From Palaemon carinicauda (Eukaryota; Arthropoda; Malacostraca; Decapoda; Palaemonidae), in NCBI RefSeq assembly GCF_036898095.1, contig NC_090730.1, forward strand, positions 23,488,303-23,552,302: 64,000 nucleotides of DNA. The letters are read 5' to 3'. Under the pieces are notes generated by a model. The model was not told the origin of the DNA. It saw only the letters and a list, made by a program, of their open reading frames with translations, and made no database searches. The translations under genes were made by a program, and so were the position numbers. Shown here in pieces: positions 15,391 through 28,041 of the stretch. How positions within the stretch are numbered: the stretch's first letter is position 1; the number at the start of each line of letters is the position of its first letter.

Positions 15391-18300
15391 TATGTTCACA
15401 TGACAAAGAATCTGTACTTCTTCGTCAAGGAACATAGCAGACTAGAAGAACCTCAGCTTCTTCTGTCTACAGGGCCAGCACCAACCCTTATGTTCACATG
15501 ACAAAGAATCTGTACTTCTTCGTCAAGGAACATAGCAGTAGAAGAACCTTAGCTTCTTCTGTACAGGGCCAGTACCAACCCTTATGTTCACATGACAAAA
15601 GAATTGTACTTCTTCATCAAGGAACATAGCAGACTAGAAGAACCTTAGCTTCTTCTGTCTACAGGGCCAGTACCAACCCTTATGTTCACATGACAAAAGA
15701 ATCTGTACTTCTTCGTCAAGGAACATAGCGCTAGAAGAACCTCAGCTTCTTCTGTCTACAGGGCCAGTACCAACCCTTATGTTCACATGACAAAGAATCT
15801 GTACTTCTTCGTCAAGGAACATAGCAGACTAGAAGAACCTCAGCTTCTTCTGTCTACAGGGCCAGCACCAACCCTTATGTTCACATGACAAAAGAATCTG
15901 TACTTCTTCGTCAAGGAACATAGCAGACTAGAAGAACCTCAGCTTCTTCTGTCTACAGGGCCAGCACCAACCCTTATGTTCACATGACCAAAGAATCTGT
16001 ACTTCTTCGTCAAGGAACATAGCAGACTAGAAGAACCTCAGCTTCTTCTGTCTACAGGGCCAGCACCAACCCTTATGTTCACATGAAAAGAATCTGTACT
16101 TCTTCGTCAAGGAACATAGCAGACTAGAAGAACCTCAGCTTCTTCTGTCTACAGGGCCAGCACCAACCCTTATGTTCACATGACAAAGAATCTGTACTTC
16201 TTCGTCAAGGAACATAGCAGCTAGAAGAACCTCAGCTTCTTCTGTATACAGGGCCAGCACCAACCCTTATGTTCACATGACCAAAGAATCTGTACTTCTT
16301 CGTCAAGGAACATAGCAGACTAGAAGAACCTCAGCTTCTTCTGTCTACAGGGCCAGCACCAACCCTTATGTTCACATGACAAAGAATCTGTACTTCTTCG
16401 TCAAGGAACATAGCAGACTAGAAGAACCTCAGCTTCTTCTGTCTACAGGGCCAGCACCAACCCTTATGTTCACATGACAAAAGAATCTGTACTTCTTCGT
16501 CAAGGAACATAGCAGGCTAGAAGAACCTCAGCTTCTTCTGTCTACAGGGCCAGCACCAACCCTTATGTTCACATGACAAAAGAATCTGTACTTCTTCGTC
16601 AAGGAACATAGCAGGCTAGAAGAACCTCAGCTTCTTCTGTCTACAGGGCCAGCACCAACCCTTATGTTCACATGACAAAAGAATCTGTACTTCTTCGTCA
16701 AGGAACATAGCAGACTAGAAGAACCTCAGCTTCTTCTGTCTACAGGGCCAGCACCAACCCTTATGTTCACATGACAAAGAATCTGTACTTCTTCGTCAAG
16801 GAACATAGCAGACTAGAAGAACCTCAGCTTCTTCTGTCTACAGGGCCAGCACCAACCCTTATGTTCACATGACCAAAGAATCTGTACTTCTTCGTCAAGG
16901 AACATAGCAGACTAGAAGAACCTCAGCTTCTTCTGTCTACAGGGCCAGCACCAACCCTTATGTTCACATGACCAAAGAATCTGTACTTCTTCGTCAAGGA
17001 ACATAGCAGACTAGAAGAACCTCAGCTTCTTCTGTCTACAGGGCCAGCACCAACCCTTATGTTCACATGACAAAAGAATCTGTACTTCTTCGTCAAGGAA
17101 CATAGCAGACTAGAAGAACCTCAGCTTCTTCTGTCTACAGGGCCAGCACCAACCCTTATGTTCACATGACAAAAGAATCTGTACTTCTTTCGTCAAGGAA
17201 CATAGCAGACTAGAAGAACCTCAGCTTCTTCTGTCTATACAGGGCCAGCACCAACCCTTATGTTCACATGACAAAGAATCTGTACTTCTTCGTCAAGGAA
17301 CATAGCAGACTAGAAGAACCTCAGCTTCTTCTGTCTACAGGGCCAGCACCAACCCTTATGTTCACATGACCAAAGAATCTGTACTTCTTCGTCAAGGAAC
17401 ATAGCAGACTAGAAGAACCTCAGCTTCTTCTGTCTACAGGGCCAGCACCAACCCTTATGTTCACATGACAAAAGAATCTGTACTTCTTCGTCAAGGAACA
17501 TAGCAGGCTAGAAGAACCTCAGCTTCTTCTGTCTACAGGGCCAGTACCAACCCTTATGTTCACATGACAAAAGAATCTGTACTTCTTCGTCAAGGAACAT
17601 AGCAGGCTAGAAGAACCTCAGCTTCTTCTGTCTACAGGGCCAGTACCAACCCTTATGTTCACATGACAAAAGAATCTGTACTTCTTCGTCAAGGAACATA
17701 GCAGACTAGAAGAACCTCAGCTTCTTCTGTCTACAGGGCCAGCACCCAACCCTTATGTTCACATGACAAAGAATCTGTACTTCTTTCGTCAAGGAACATA
17801 GCAGACTAGAAGAACCTCAGCTTCTTCTGTCTACAGGGCCAGCACCAACCCATGTTCACATGACCAAAGAATCTGTACTTCTTTCGTCAAGGAACATAGC
17901 AGACTAGAAGAACCTCAGCTTCTTCTGTCTACAGGGCCAGCACCAACCCTTATGTTCACATGACCAAAGAATCTGTACTTCTTCGTCAAGGAACATAGCA
18001 GGCTAGACGAACCTCAGCTTCCTGTCTACAGGGCCAGCACCAACCCTTATGTTCACATGACAAAAGAATCTGTACTTCTTCGTCAAGGAACATAGCAGGC
18101 TAGACGAACCTCAGCTTCTTCTGTCTACAGGGCCAGCACCAACACCTTATGTTCACATGACAAAAGAATCTGTACTTCTTTCGTCAAGGAACATAGCAGA
18201 CTAGAAGAACCTCAGCTTCTTCTGTCTATAGGCCAGCACCAACCCTTATGTTCACATGACAAAAGAATCTGTACTTCTTCGTCAAGGAACATAGCAGACT

Positions 18301-21300
18301 AGAAGAACCTCAGCTTCTTCTGTCTACAGGGCCAGCACCAACCCTTATGTTCACATGACAAAAGAATCTGTACTTCTTTCGTCAAGGAACATAGCAGACT
18401 AGAAGAACCTCAGCTTCTTCTGTCTACAGGGCCAGCTCCAACCCTTATGTTCACATGACAAAAGAATCTGTACTTCTTCGTCAAGGAACATAGCAGGCTA
18501 GAAGAACCTCAGCTTCTTCTGTCTACAGGGCCAGTACCAACCCTTATGTTCACATGACAAAAGATCTGTACTTCTTCGTCAAGGAACATAGCAGGCTAGA
18601 AGAACCTCAGCTTCTTCTGTCTACAGGGCCAGTACCAACCCTTATGTTCACATGACAAAAGAATCTGTACTTCTTCGTCAAGGAACATAGCAGACTAGAA
18701 GAACCTCAGCTTCTTCTGTCTACAGGGCCAGCACCAACCCTTATGTTCACATGACAAAGAATCTGTACTTCTTCGTCAAGGAACATAGCAGACTAGAAGA
18801 ACCTCAGCTTCTTCTGTCTACAGGGCCAGCACCAACCCATGTTCACATGACCAAAAAATCTGTACTTCTTCGTCAAGGAACATAGCAGACTAGAAGAACC
18901 TCAGCTTCTTCTGTCTACAGGGCCAGCACCAACCCTTATGTTCAAATGACCAAAGAATCTGTACTTCTTCGTCACGGAACATAGCAGGCTAGACGAACCT
19001 CAGCTTCTCTGTCTACAGGGCCAGCACCAACCCTTATGTTCACATGACCAAAGAATCTGTACTTCTTCGTCAAGGAACATAGCAGCTAGACGAACCTCAG
19101 CTTCTTCTGTCTACAGGGCCAGCACCAACCCTTATGTTCACATGACCAAAGAATCTGTACTTCTTCGTCAAGGAACATAGCAGACTAGAAGAACCTCAGC
19201 TTCTTCTGTCTACAGGGCCAGCACCAACCCTTATGTTCACATGACCAAAGAATCTGTACTTCTTCGTCAAGGAACATAGCAGACTAGAAGAACCTCAGCT
19301 TCTTCTGTCTACAGGGCCAGCACCAACCCTTATGTTCACATGACAAAAGAATCTGTACTTCTTCGTCAAGGAACATAGCAGGCTAGAAAACCTCAGCTTC
19401 TTCTGTCTACAGGGCCAGCACCAACCCTTATGTTCACATGACAAAAGAATCTGTACTTCTTCGTCAAGGAACATAGCAGGCTAGAAGAACCTCAGCTTCT
19501 TCTGTCTACAGGGCCAGCACCAACCCTTATGTTCACATGACAAAGAATCTGTACTTCTTCGTCAAGGAACATAGCAGGCTAGAAGAACCTCAGCTTCTTC
19601 TGTCTACAGGGCCAGCACCAACCCTTATGTTCACATGACAAAAGAATCTGTACTTCTTCGTCAAGGAACATAGCAGACTAGAAGAACCTCAGCTTCTTCT
19701 GTCTACAGGGCCAGCACCAACCCTTATGTTCACATGACAAAGAATCTGTACTTCTTCGTCAAGGAACATAGCAGACTAGAAGAACCTCAGCTTCTTCTGT
19801 CTACAGGGCCAGCACCAACCCTTATGTTCACATGACCAAAAGAATCTGTACTTCTTCGTCAAGGAACATAGCAGACTAGAAGAACCTCAGCTTCTTCTGT
19901 CTACAGGGCCAGCACCAACCCTTATGTTCACATGACCAAAAGAATCTGTACTTCTTCGTCAAGGAACATAGCAGGCTAGACGAACCTCAGCTTCTCTGTC
20001 TACAGGGCCAGCACCAACCCTTATGTTCACATGACAAAAGAATCTGTACTTCTTCGTCAAGGAACATAGCAGACTAGAAGAACCTCAGCTTCTTCTGTCT
20101 ACAGGGCCAGCACCAACCCTTATGTTCACATGACCAAAGAATCTGTACTTCTTCGTCAAGGAACATAGCAGACTAGAAGAACCTCAGCTTCTTCTGTCTA
20201 CAGGGCCAGCACCAACCCTTATGTTCACATGACCAAAGAATCTGTACTTCTTCGTCAAGGAACATAGCAGACTAGAAGAACCTCAGCTTCTTCTGTCTAC
20301 AGGGCCAGCACCAACCCTTATGTTCACATGACAAAAGAATCTGTACTTCTTCGTCAAGGAACATAGCAGGCTAGAAGAACCTCAGCTTCTTCTGTCTACA
20401 GGGCCAGCACCAACCCTTATGTTCACATGACAAAAGAATCTGTACTTCTTCGTCAAGGAACATAGCAGGCTAGAAGAACCTCAGCTTCTTCTGTCTACAG
20501 GGCCAGCACCAACCCTTATGTTCACATGACAAAAGAATCTGTACTTCTTCGTCAAGGAACATAGCAGCTAGAAGAACCTCAGCTTCTTCTGTCTACAGGG
20601 CCAGCACCCAACCCTTATGTTCACATGACAAAGAATCTGTACTTCTTCGTCAAGGAACATAGCAGACTAGAAGAACCTCAGCTTCTTCTGTCTACAGGGC
20701 CAGCACCAACCCATGTTCACATGACCAAAGAATCTGTACTTCTTCGTCAAGGAACATAGCAGACTAGAAGAACCTCAGCTTCTTCTGTCTACAGGGCCAG
20801 CACCAACCCTTATGTTCACATGACCAAAGAATCTGTACTTCTTCGTCAAGGAACATAGCAGGCTAGACGAACCTCAGCTTCTTCTGTCTACAGGGCCAGC
20901 ACCAACCCTTATGTTCACATGACCAAAAGAATCTGTACTTCTTCGTCAAGGAACATAGCAGACTAGAGAACCTCAGCTTCTTCTGTCTACAGGGCCAGCA
21001 CCAACCCTTATGTTCACATGACAAAAGAATCTGTACTTCTTCGTCAAGGAACATAGCAGACTAGAAGAACCTCAGCTTCTTCTGTCTACAGGGCCAGCAC
21101 CAACCCTTATGTTCACATGACAAAAGAATCTGTACTTCTTCGTCAAGGAACATAGCAGACTAGAAGAACCTCAGCTTCTTCTGTCTACAGGGCCAGCACC
21201 AACCCTTATGTTCACATGACCAAAAGAATCTGTACTTCTTTCGTCAAGGAACATAGCAGACTAGAAGAACCTCAGCTTCTTCTGTCTACAGGGCCAGCAC

Positions 21301-24300
21301 CAACCCTTATGTTCACATGACAAAAGAATCTGTACTTCTTTCGTCAAGGAACATAGCAGGCTAGAAGAACCTCAGCTTCTTCTGTCTACAGGGCCAGCAC
21401 CAACCCTTATGTTCACATGACAAAAATCTGTACTTCTTCGTCAAGGAACATAGCAGGCTACAAGAACCTCAGCTTCTTCTGTCTACAGGGCCAGTACCAA
21501 CCCTTATGTTCACATGACAAAAGAATCTGTACTTCTTCGTCAAGGAACATAGCAGCTAGAAAACCTCAGCTTCTTCTGTCTACAGGGCCAGCACCAACCC
21601 TTATGTTCACATGACAAAAGAATCTGTACTTCTTCGTCAAGGAACATAGCAGACTAGAAGAACCTCAGCTTCTTCTGTCTACAGGGCCAGCACCAACCCT
21701 TATGTTCACATGACCAAAAAATCTGTACTTCTTCGTCAAGGAACATAGCAGACTAGAAGAACCTCAGCTTCTTCTGTCTACAGGGCCAGCACCAACCCTT
21801 ATGTTCACATGACCAAAGAATCTGTACTTCTTCGTCAAGGAACATAGCAGACTAGACGAACCTCAGCTTCTTCTGTCTACAGGGCCAGCACCAACCCTTA
21901 TGTTCACATGACCAAAGAATCTGTACTTCTTCGTCAAGGAACATAGCAGGCTAGACGAACCTCAGCTTCTTCTGTCTACAGGGCCAGCACCAACCCTTAT
22001 GTTCACATGACCAAAGAATCTGTACTTCTTCGTCAAGGAACATAGCAAGCTAGACGAACCTCAGCTTCTTCTGTCTACAGGGCCAGCACCAACCCTTATG
22101 TTCACATGACCAAAGAATCTGTACTTCTTCGTCAAGGAACATAGCAGACTAGAAGAACCTCAGCTTCTTCTGTCTACAGGGCCAGCACCAACCCTTATGT
22201 TCACATGACAAAGAATCTGTACTTCTTCGTCAAGGAACATAGCAGACTAGAAGAACCTCAGCTTCTTCTGTCTACAGGGCCAGCACCAACCCTTATGTTC
22301 ACATGACAAAAGAATCTGTACTTCTTCGTCAAGGAACATAGCAGGCTAGAAGAACCTCAGCTTCTTCTGTCTACAGGGCCAGCACCAACCCTTATGTTCA
22401 CATGACCAAAGAATCTGTACTTCTTCGTCAAGGAACATAGCAGGCTAGAAGAACCTCAGCTTCTTCTGTCTACAGGGCCAGCACCAACCCTTATGTTCAC
22501 ATGACAAAAGAATCTGTACTTCTTCGTCAAGGAACATAGCAGGCTAGAAGAACCTCAGCTTCTTCTGTCTACAGGGCCAGCACCAACCCTTATGTTCACA
22601 TGACAAAAGAATCTGTACTTCTTCGTCAAGGAACATAGCAGACTAGAAGAACCTCAGCTTCTTCTGTCTACAGGGCCAGCACCAACCCTTATGTTCACAT
22701 GACAAAAGAATCTGTACTTCTTCGTCAAGGAACATAGCAGACTAGAAGAACCTCAGCTTCTTCTGTCTACAGGGCCAGCACCAACCCTTATGTTCACATG
22801 ACAAAAGAATCTGTACTTCTTCGTCAAGGAACATAGCAGACTAGAAGAACCTCAGCTTCTTCTGTCTACAGGGCCAGCACCAACCCTTATGTTCACATGA
22901 CAAAAGAATCTGTACTTCTTCGTCAAGGAACATAGCAGACTAGAAACCTCAGCTTCTTCTGTCTACAGGGCCAGCACCAACCCTTATGTTCACATGACAA
23001 AAGAATCTGTACTTCTTCGTCAAGGAACATAGCAGACTAGACGAACCTCAGCTTCTTCTGTCTACAGGGCCAGCACCAACCCTTATGTTCACATGACCAA
23101 AGAATCTGTACTTCTTTCGTCAAGGAACATAGCAGACTAGAAGAACCTCAGCTTCTTCTGTCTACAGGGCCAGCACCAACCCTTATGTTCACATGACAAA
23201 GAATCTGTACTTCTTCGTCAAGGAACATAGCAGACTAGAAGAACCTCAGCTTCTTCTGTCTACAGGGCCAGCACCAACCCTTATGTTCACATGACAAAAG
23301 AATCTGTACTTCTTCGTCAAGGAACATAGCAGGCACTAGAAGAACCTCAGCTTCTTCTGTCTACAGGGCCAGCACCAACCCTTATGTTCACATGACAAAA
23401 GAATCTGTACTTCTTCGTCAAGGAACATAGCAGGCTAGAAGAACCTCAGCTTCTTCTGTCTACAGGGCCAGCACCAACCCTTATGTTCACATGACAAAAG
23501 AATCTGTACTTCTTCGTCAAGGAACATAGCAGACTAGAAGAACCTCAGCTTCTTCTGTCTACAGGGCCAGCACCAACCCTTATGTTCACATGACCAAAGA
23601 ATCTGTACTTCTTCGTCAAGGAACATAGCAGACTAGAAGAACCTCAGCTTCTTCTGTCTACAGGGCCAGCACCAACCCTTATGTTCACATGACCAAAGAA
23701 TCTGTACTTCTTTCGTCAAGGAACATAGCAGACTAGAAGAACCTCAGCTTCTTCTGTCTACAGGGCCAGCACCAACCCTTATGTTCACATGACCAAAGAA
23801 TCTGTACTTCTTCGTCAAGGAACATAGCAGGCTAGAAGAACCTCAGCTTCTTCTGTCTACAGGGCCAGCACCAACCCTTATGTTCACATGACAAAAGAAT
23901 CTGTACTTCTTCGTCAAGGAACATAGCAGACTAGAAGAACCTCAGCTTCTTCTGTCTACAGGGCCAGCACCAACCCTTATGTTCACATGACAAAAGAATC
24001 TGTACTTCTTTCGTCAAGGAACATAGCAGACTAGAAGAACCTCAGCTTCTTCTGTCTACAGGGCCAGCACCAACCCTTATGTTCACATGACAAAAGAATC
24101 TGTACTTCTTTCGTCAAGGAACATAGCAGACTAGAAAACCTCAGCTTCTTCTGTCTACAGGGCCAGCACCAACCTTATGTTCACATGACAAAAAATCTGT
24201 ACTTCTTTCGTCAAGGAACATAGCAGGCTAGAAGAACCTCAGCTTCTTCTGTCTACAGGGCCAGCACCAACCCTTATGTTCACATGACAAAGAATCTGTA

Positions 24301-26570
24301 CTTCTTCGTCAAGGAACATAGCAGGCTACAAAACCTCAGCTTCTTCTGTCTACAGGGCCAGTACCAACCCTTATGTTCACATGACAAAAGAATCTGTACT
24401 TCTTCGTCAAGGAACATAGCAGGCTAGAAGAACCTCAGCTTCTTCTGTCTACAGGGCCAGCACCAACCCTTATGTTCACATGACAAAAGAATCTGTACTT
24501 CTTCGTCAAGGAACATAGCAGACTAGAAGAACCTCAGCTTCTTCTGTCTACAGGGCCAGCACCCAACCCTTATGTTCACATGACAAAAAATCTGTACTTC
24601 TTCGTCAAGGAACATAGCAGACTAGAAGAACCTCAGCTTCTTCTGTCTACAGGGCCAGCACCAACCCTTATGTTCACATGACAAAAGAATCTGTACTTCT
24701 TTCGTCAAGGAACATAGCAGACTAGAAGAACCTCAGCTTCTTCTGTCTACAGGGCCAGCACCAACCCTTATGTTCACATGACCAAAGAATCTGTACTTCT
24801 TCGTCAAGGAACATAGCAGGCTAGACGAACCTCAGCTTCGTCTGTCTACAGGGCCAGCACCAACCCTTATGTTCACATGACCAAAGAATCTGTACTTCTT
24901 CGTCAAGGAACATAGCAGGCTAGAAGAACCTCAGCTTCTTCTGTCTACAGGGCCAGCACCAACCCTTATGTTCACATGACAAAAGAATCTGTACTTCTTT
25001 CGTCAAGGAACATAGCAGACTAGAAGAACCTCAGCTTCTTCTGTCTACAGGGCCAGCACCAACCCTTATGTTCACATGACAAAAAATCTGTACTTCTTTC
25101 GTCAAGGAACATAGCAGACTAGAAGAACCTCAGCTTCTTCTGTCTACAGGGCCAGCACCAACCCTTATGTTCACATGACAAAAGAATCTGTACTTCTTCG
25201 TCAAGGAACATAGCAGACTAGAAGAACCTCAGCTTCTTCTGTCTACAGGGCCAGCACCAACCCTTATGTTCACATGACAAAAGAATCTGTACTTCTTTCG
25301 TCAAGGAACATAGCAGGCTAGAAGAACCTCAGCTTCTTCTGTCTACAGGGCCAGCACCAACCCTTATGTTCACATGACAAAAGAATCTGTACTTCTTCGT
25401 CAAGGAACATAGCAGGCTAGAAGAACCTCAGCTTCTTCTGTCTACAGGGCCAGCACCAACCCTTATGTTCACATGACAAAAGAATCTGTACTTCTTCGTC
25501 AAGGAACATAGCAGACTAGAAGAACCTCAGCTTCTTCTGTCTACAGGGCCAGCACCAACCCTTATGTTCACATGACAAAAGAATCTGTACTTCTTCGTCA
25601 AGGAACATAGCAGACTAGAAGAACCTCAGCTTCTTCTGTCTACAGGGCCAGCACCAACCCTTATGTTCACATGACAAAAAATCTGTACTTCTTCGTCAAG
25701 GAACATAGCAGACTAGAAGAACCTCAGCTTCTTCTGTCTACAGGGCCAGCACCAACCCTTATGTTCAATGACCAAAGAATCTGTACTTCTTCGTCAAGGA
25801 ACATAGCAGGCTAGACGAACCTCAGCTTCTTCTGTCTACAGGGCCAGCACCAACCCTTATGTTCACATGACAAAGAATCTGTACTTCTTCGTCAAGGAAC
25901 ATAGCAGGCTAGAAGAACCTCAGCTTCTTCTGTCTACAGGGCCAGCACCAACCCTTATGTTCACATGACAAAAGAATCTGTACTTCTTTCGTCAAGGAAC
26001 ATAGCAGACTAGACGAACCTCAGCTTCTTCTGTCTACAGGGCCAGCACCAACCTTATGTTCACATGACAAAGAATCTGTACTTCTTTCGTCAAGGAACAT
26101 AGCAGACTAGAAGAACCTCAGCTTCTTCTGTCTACAGGGCCAGCACCAACCCTTATGTTCACATGACCAAAGAATCTGTACTTCTTCGTCAAGGAACATA
26201 GCAGGCTAGAAGAACCTCAGCTTCTTCTGTCTACAGGGCCAGCACCAACCCTTATGTTCACATGACAAAGAATCTGTACTTCTTCGTCAAGGAACATAGC
26301 AGGCTAGAAGAACCTCAGCTTCTTCTGTCTACAGGGCCAGCACCAACCCTTATGTTCACATGACAAAAGAATCTGTACTTCTTCGTCAAGGAACATAGCA
26401 GACTAGAAGAACCTCAGCTTCTTCTGTCTACAGGGCCAGCACCAACCCTTATGTTCACATGACCAAAGAATCTGTACTTCTTCGTCAAGGAACATAGCAG
26501 ACTAGAAGAACCTCAGCTTCTTCTGTCTACAGGGCCAGCACCAACCCTTATGTTCACATGACAAAGAATC
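15390..26570. repeat. Satellite block, subfamily B (98-99 bp)
   Basis: These units are highly uniform: GGGCCAGCACC, ACATGACAAAAGAATC or ACATGACCAAAGAATC, TTCTTCGTCAAGG, and GCAGACTAG alternating with GCAGGCTAG. The extra T that makes TTCTTTCGTC and lengthens the unit to 100 bp appears sporadically from about 17.2 kb and dominates after about 26.6 kb. Substitution diversity is lower than in the left A block, which suggests a younger or more recently homogenised core. Confidence 0.9.
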
Positions 26571-28041
26571 TGTACTTCTTTCGTCAAGGAACATAGCAGA
26601 CTAGAAGAACCTCAGCTTCTTCTGTCTACAGGGCCAGCACCAACCCTTATGTTCACATGACCAAAGAATCTGTACTTCTTTCGTCAAGGAACATAGCAGG
26701 CTAGAAGAACCCCAGCTTCATGTTCACATGACCAAAGAATCTGTACTTCTTTCGTCAAGGAACATAGCAGGCTAGAAGAACCTCAGCTTCTTCTGTCTAC
26801 AGGGCCAGCACCAACCCTTATGTTCACATGACAAAAGAATCTGTACTTCTTTCGTCAAGGAACATAGCAGACTAGAAGAACCTCAGCTTCTTCTGTCTAC
26901 AAGGGCCAGCACCAACCCTTATGTTCACATGACAAAAGAATCTGTACTTCTTTCGTCAAGGAACATAGCAGACTAGAAGAACCTCAGCTTCTTCTCTCTA
27001 CAGGGCCAGCACCAACCCTTATGTTCACATGACAAAAGAATCTGTACTTCTTTCGTCAAGGAACATAGCAGACTAGAAGAACCTCAGCTTCTTCTGTCTA
27101 CAGGGCCAGCACCACCCTTATGTTCACATGACAAAAGAATCTGTACTTCTTTCAAGGAACATAGCAGACTAGAAGAACCTCAGCTTCTTCTGTCTACAGG
27201 GCCAGCACCAACCCTTATGTTCACATGACAAAAATCTGTACTTCTTTCGTCAAGGAACATAGCAGACTAGAAGAACCTCAGCTTCTTCTGTCTACAGGGC
27301 CAGCACCAACCCTTATGTTCACATGACAAAAGAATCTGTACTTCTTTTCAAGGAACATAGCAGACTAGAAGAACCTCAGCTTCTTCTGTCTACAGGCCAG
27401 CACCAACCCTTATGTTCACATGACAAAAGATCTGTACTTCTTCGTCAAGGAACATAGCAGACTAGAAGAACCTCAGCTTTTCTGTCTACAGGCCAGCACC
27501 AACCCTTATGTTCACATGACAAAAGAATCTGTACTTCTTTCGTCAAGGAACATAGCAGACTAGAAGAACCTCAGCTTCTTCTGTCTACAGGGCCAGCACC
27601 AACCCTTATGTTCACATGACAAAACAATCTGTACTTCTTTCGTCAAGGAACATAGCAGACTAGAGGGCCAGCACCAACCCTTATGTTCACATGACAAAAG
27701 AATCTGTACTTCTTTCGTCAAGGAACATAGCAGACTAGAAGAACCTCAGCTTCTTCTGTCTACAGGGCCAGCACCAACCCTTATGTTCACATCACAAAAG
27801 AATCTGTACTTCTTCGTCAAGGAACATAGCAGACTAGAAGAACCTCAGCTTCTTCTGTCTACAGGGCCAGCACCAACCCTTATGTTCACATGACAAAGAA
27901 TCTGTACTTCTTTCGTCAAGGAACATAGCAGACTAGAAGAACCTCAGCTTTTTCTGTCTACAGGGCCAGCACCAACCCTTATGTTCACATGACAAAAGAA
28001 TCTGTACTTCTTCGTCAAGGAACATAGCAAGCTAGAAGAAC

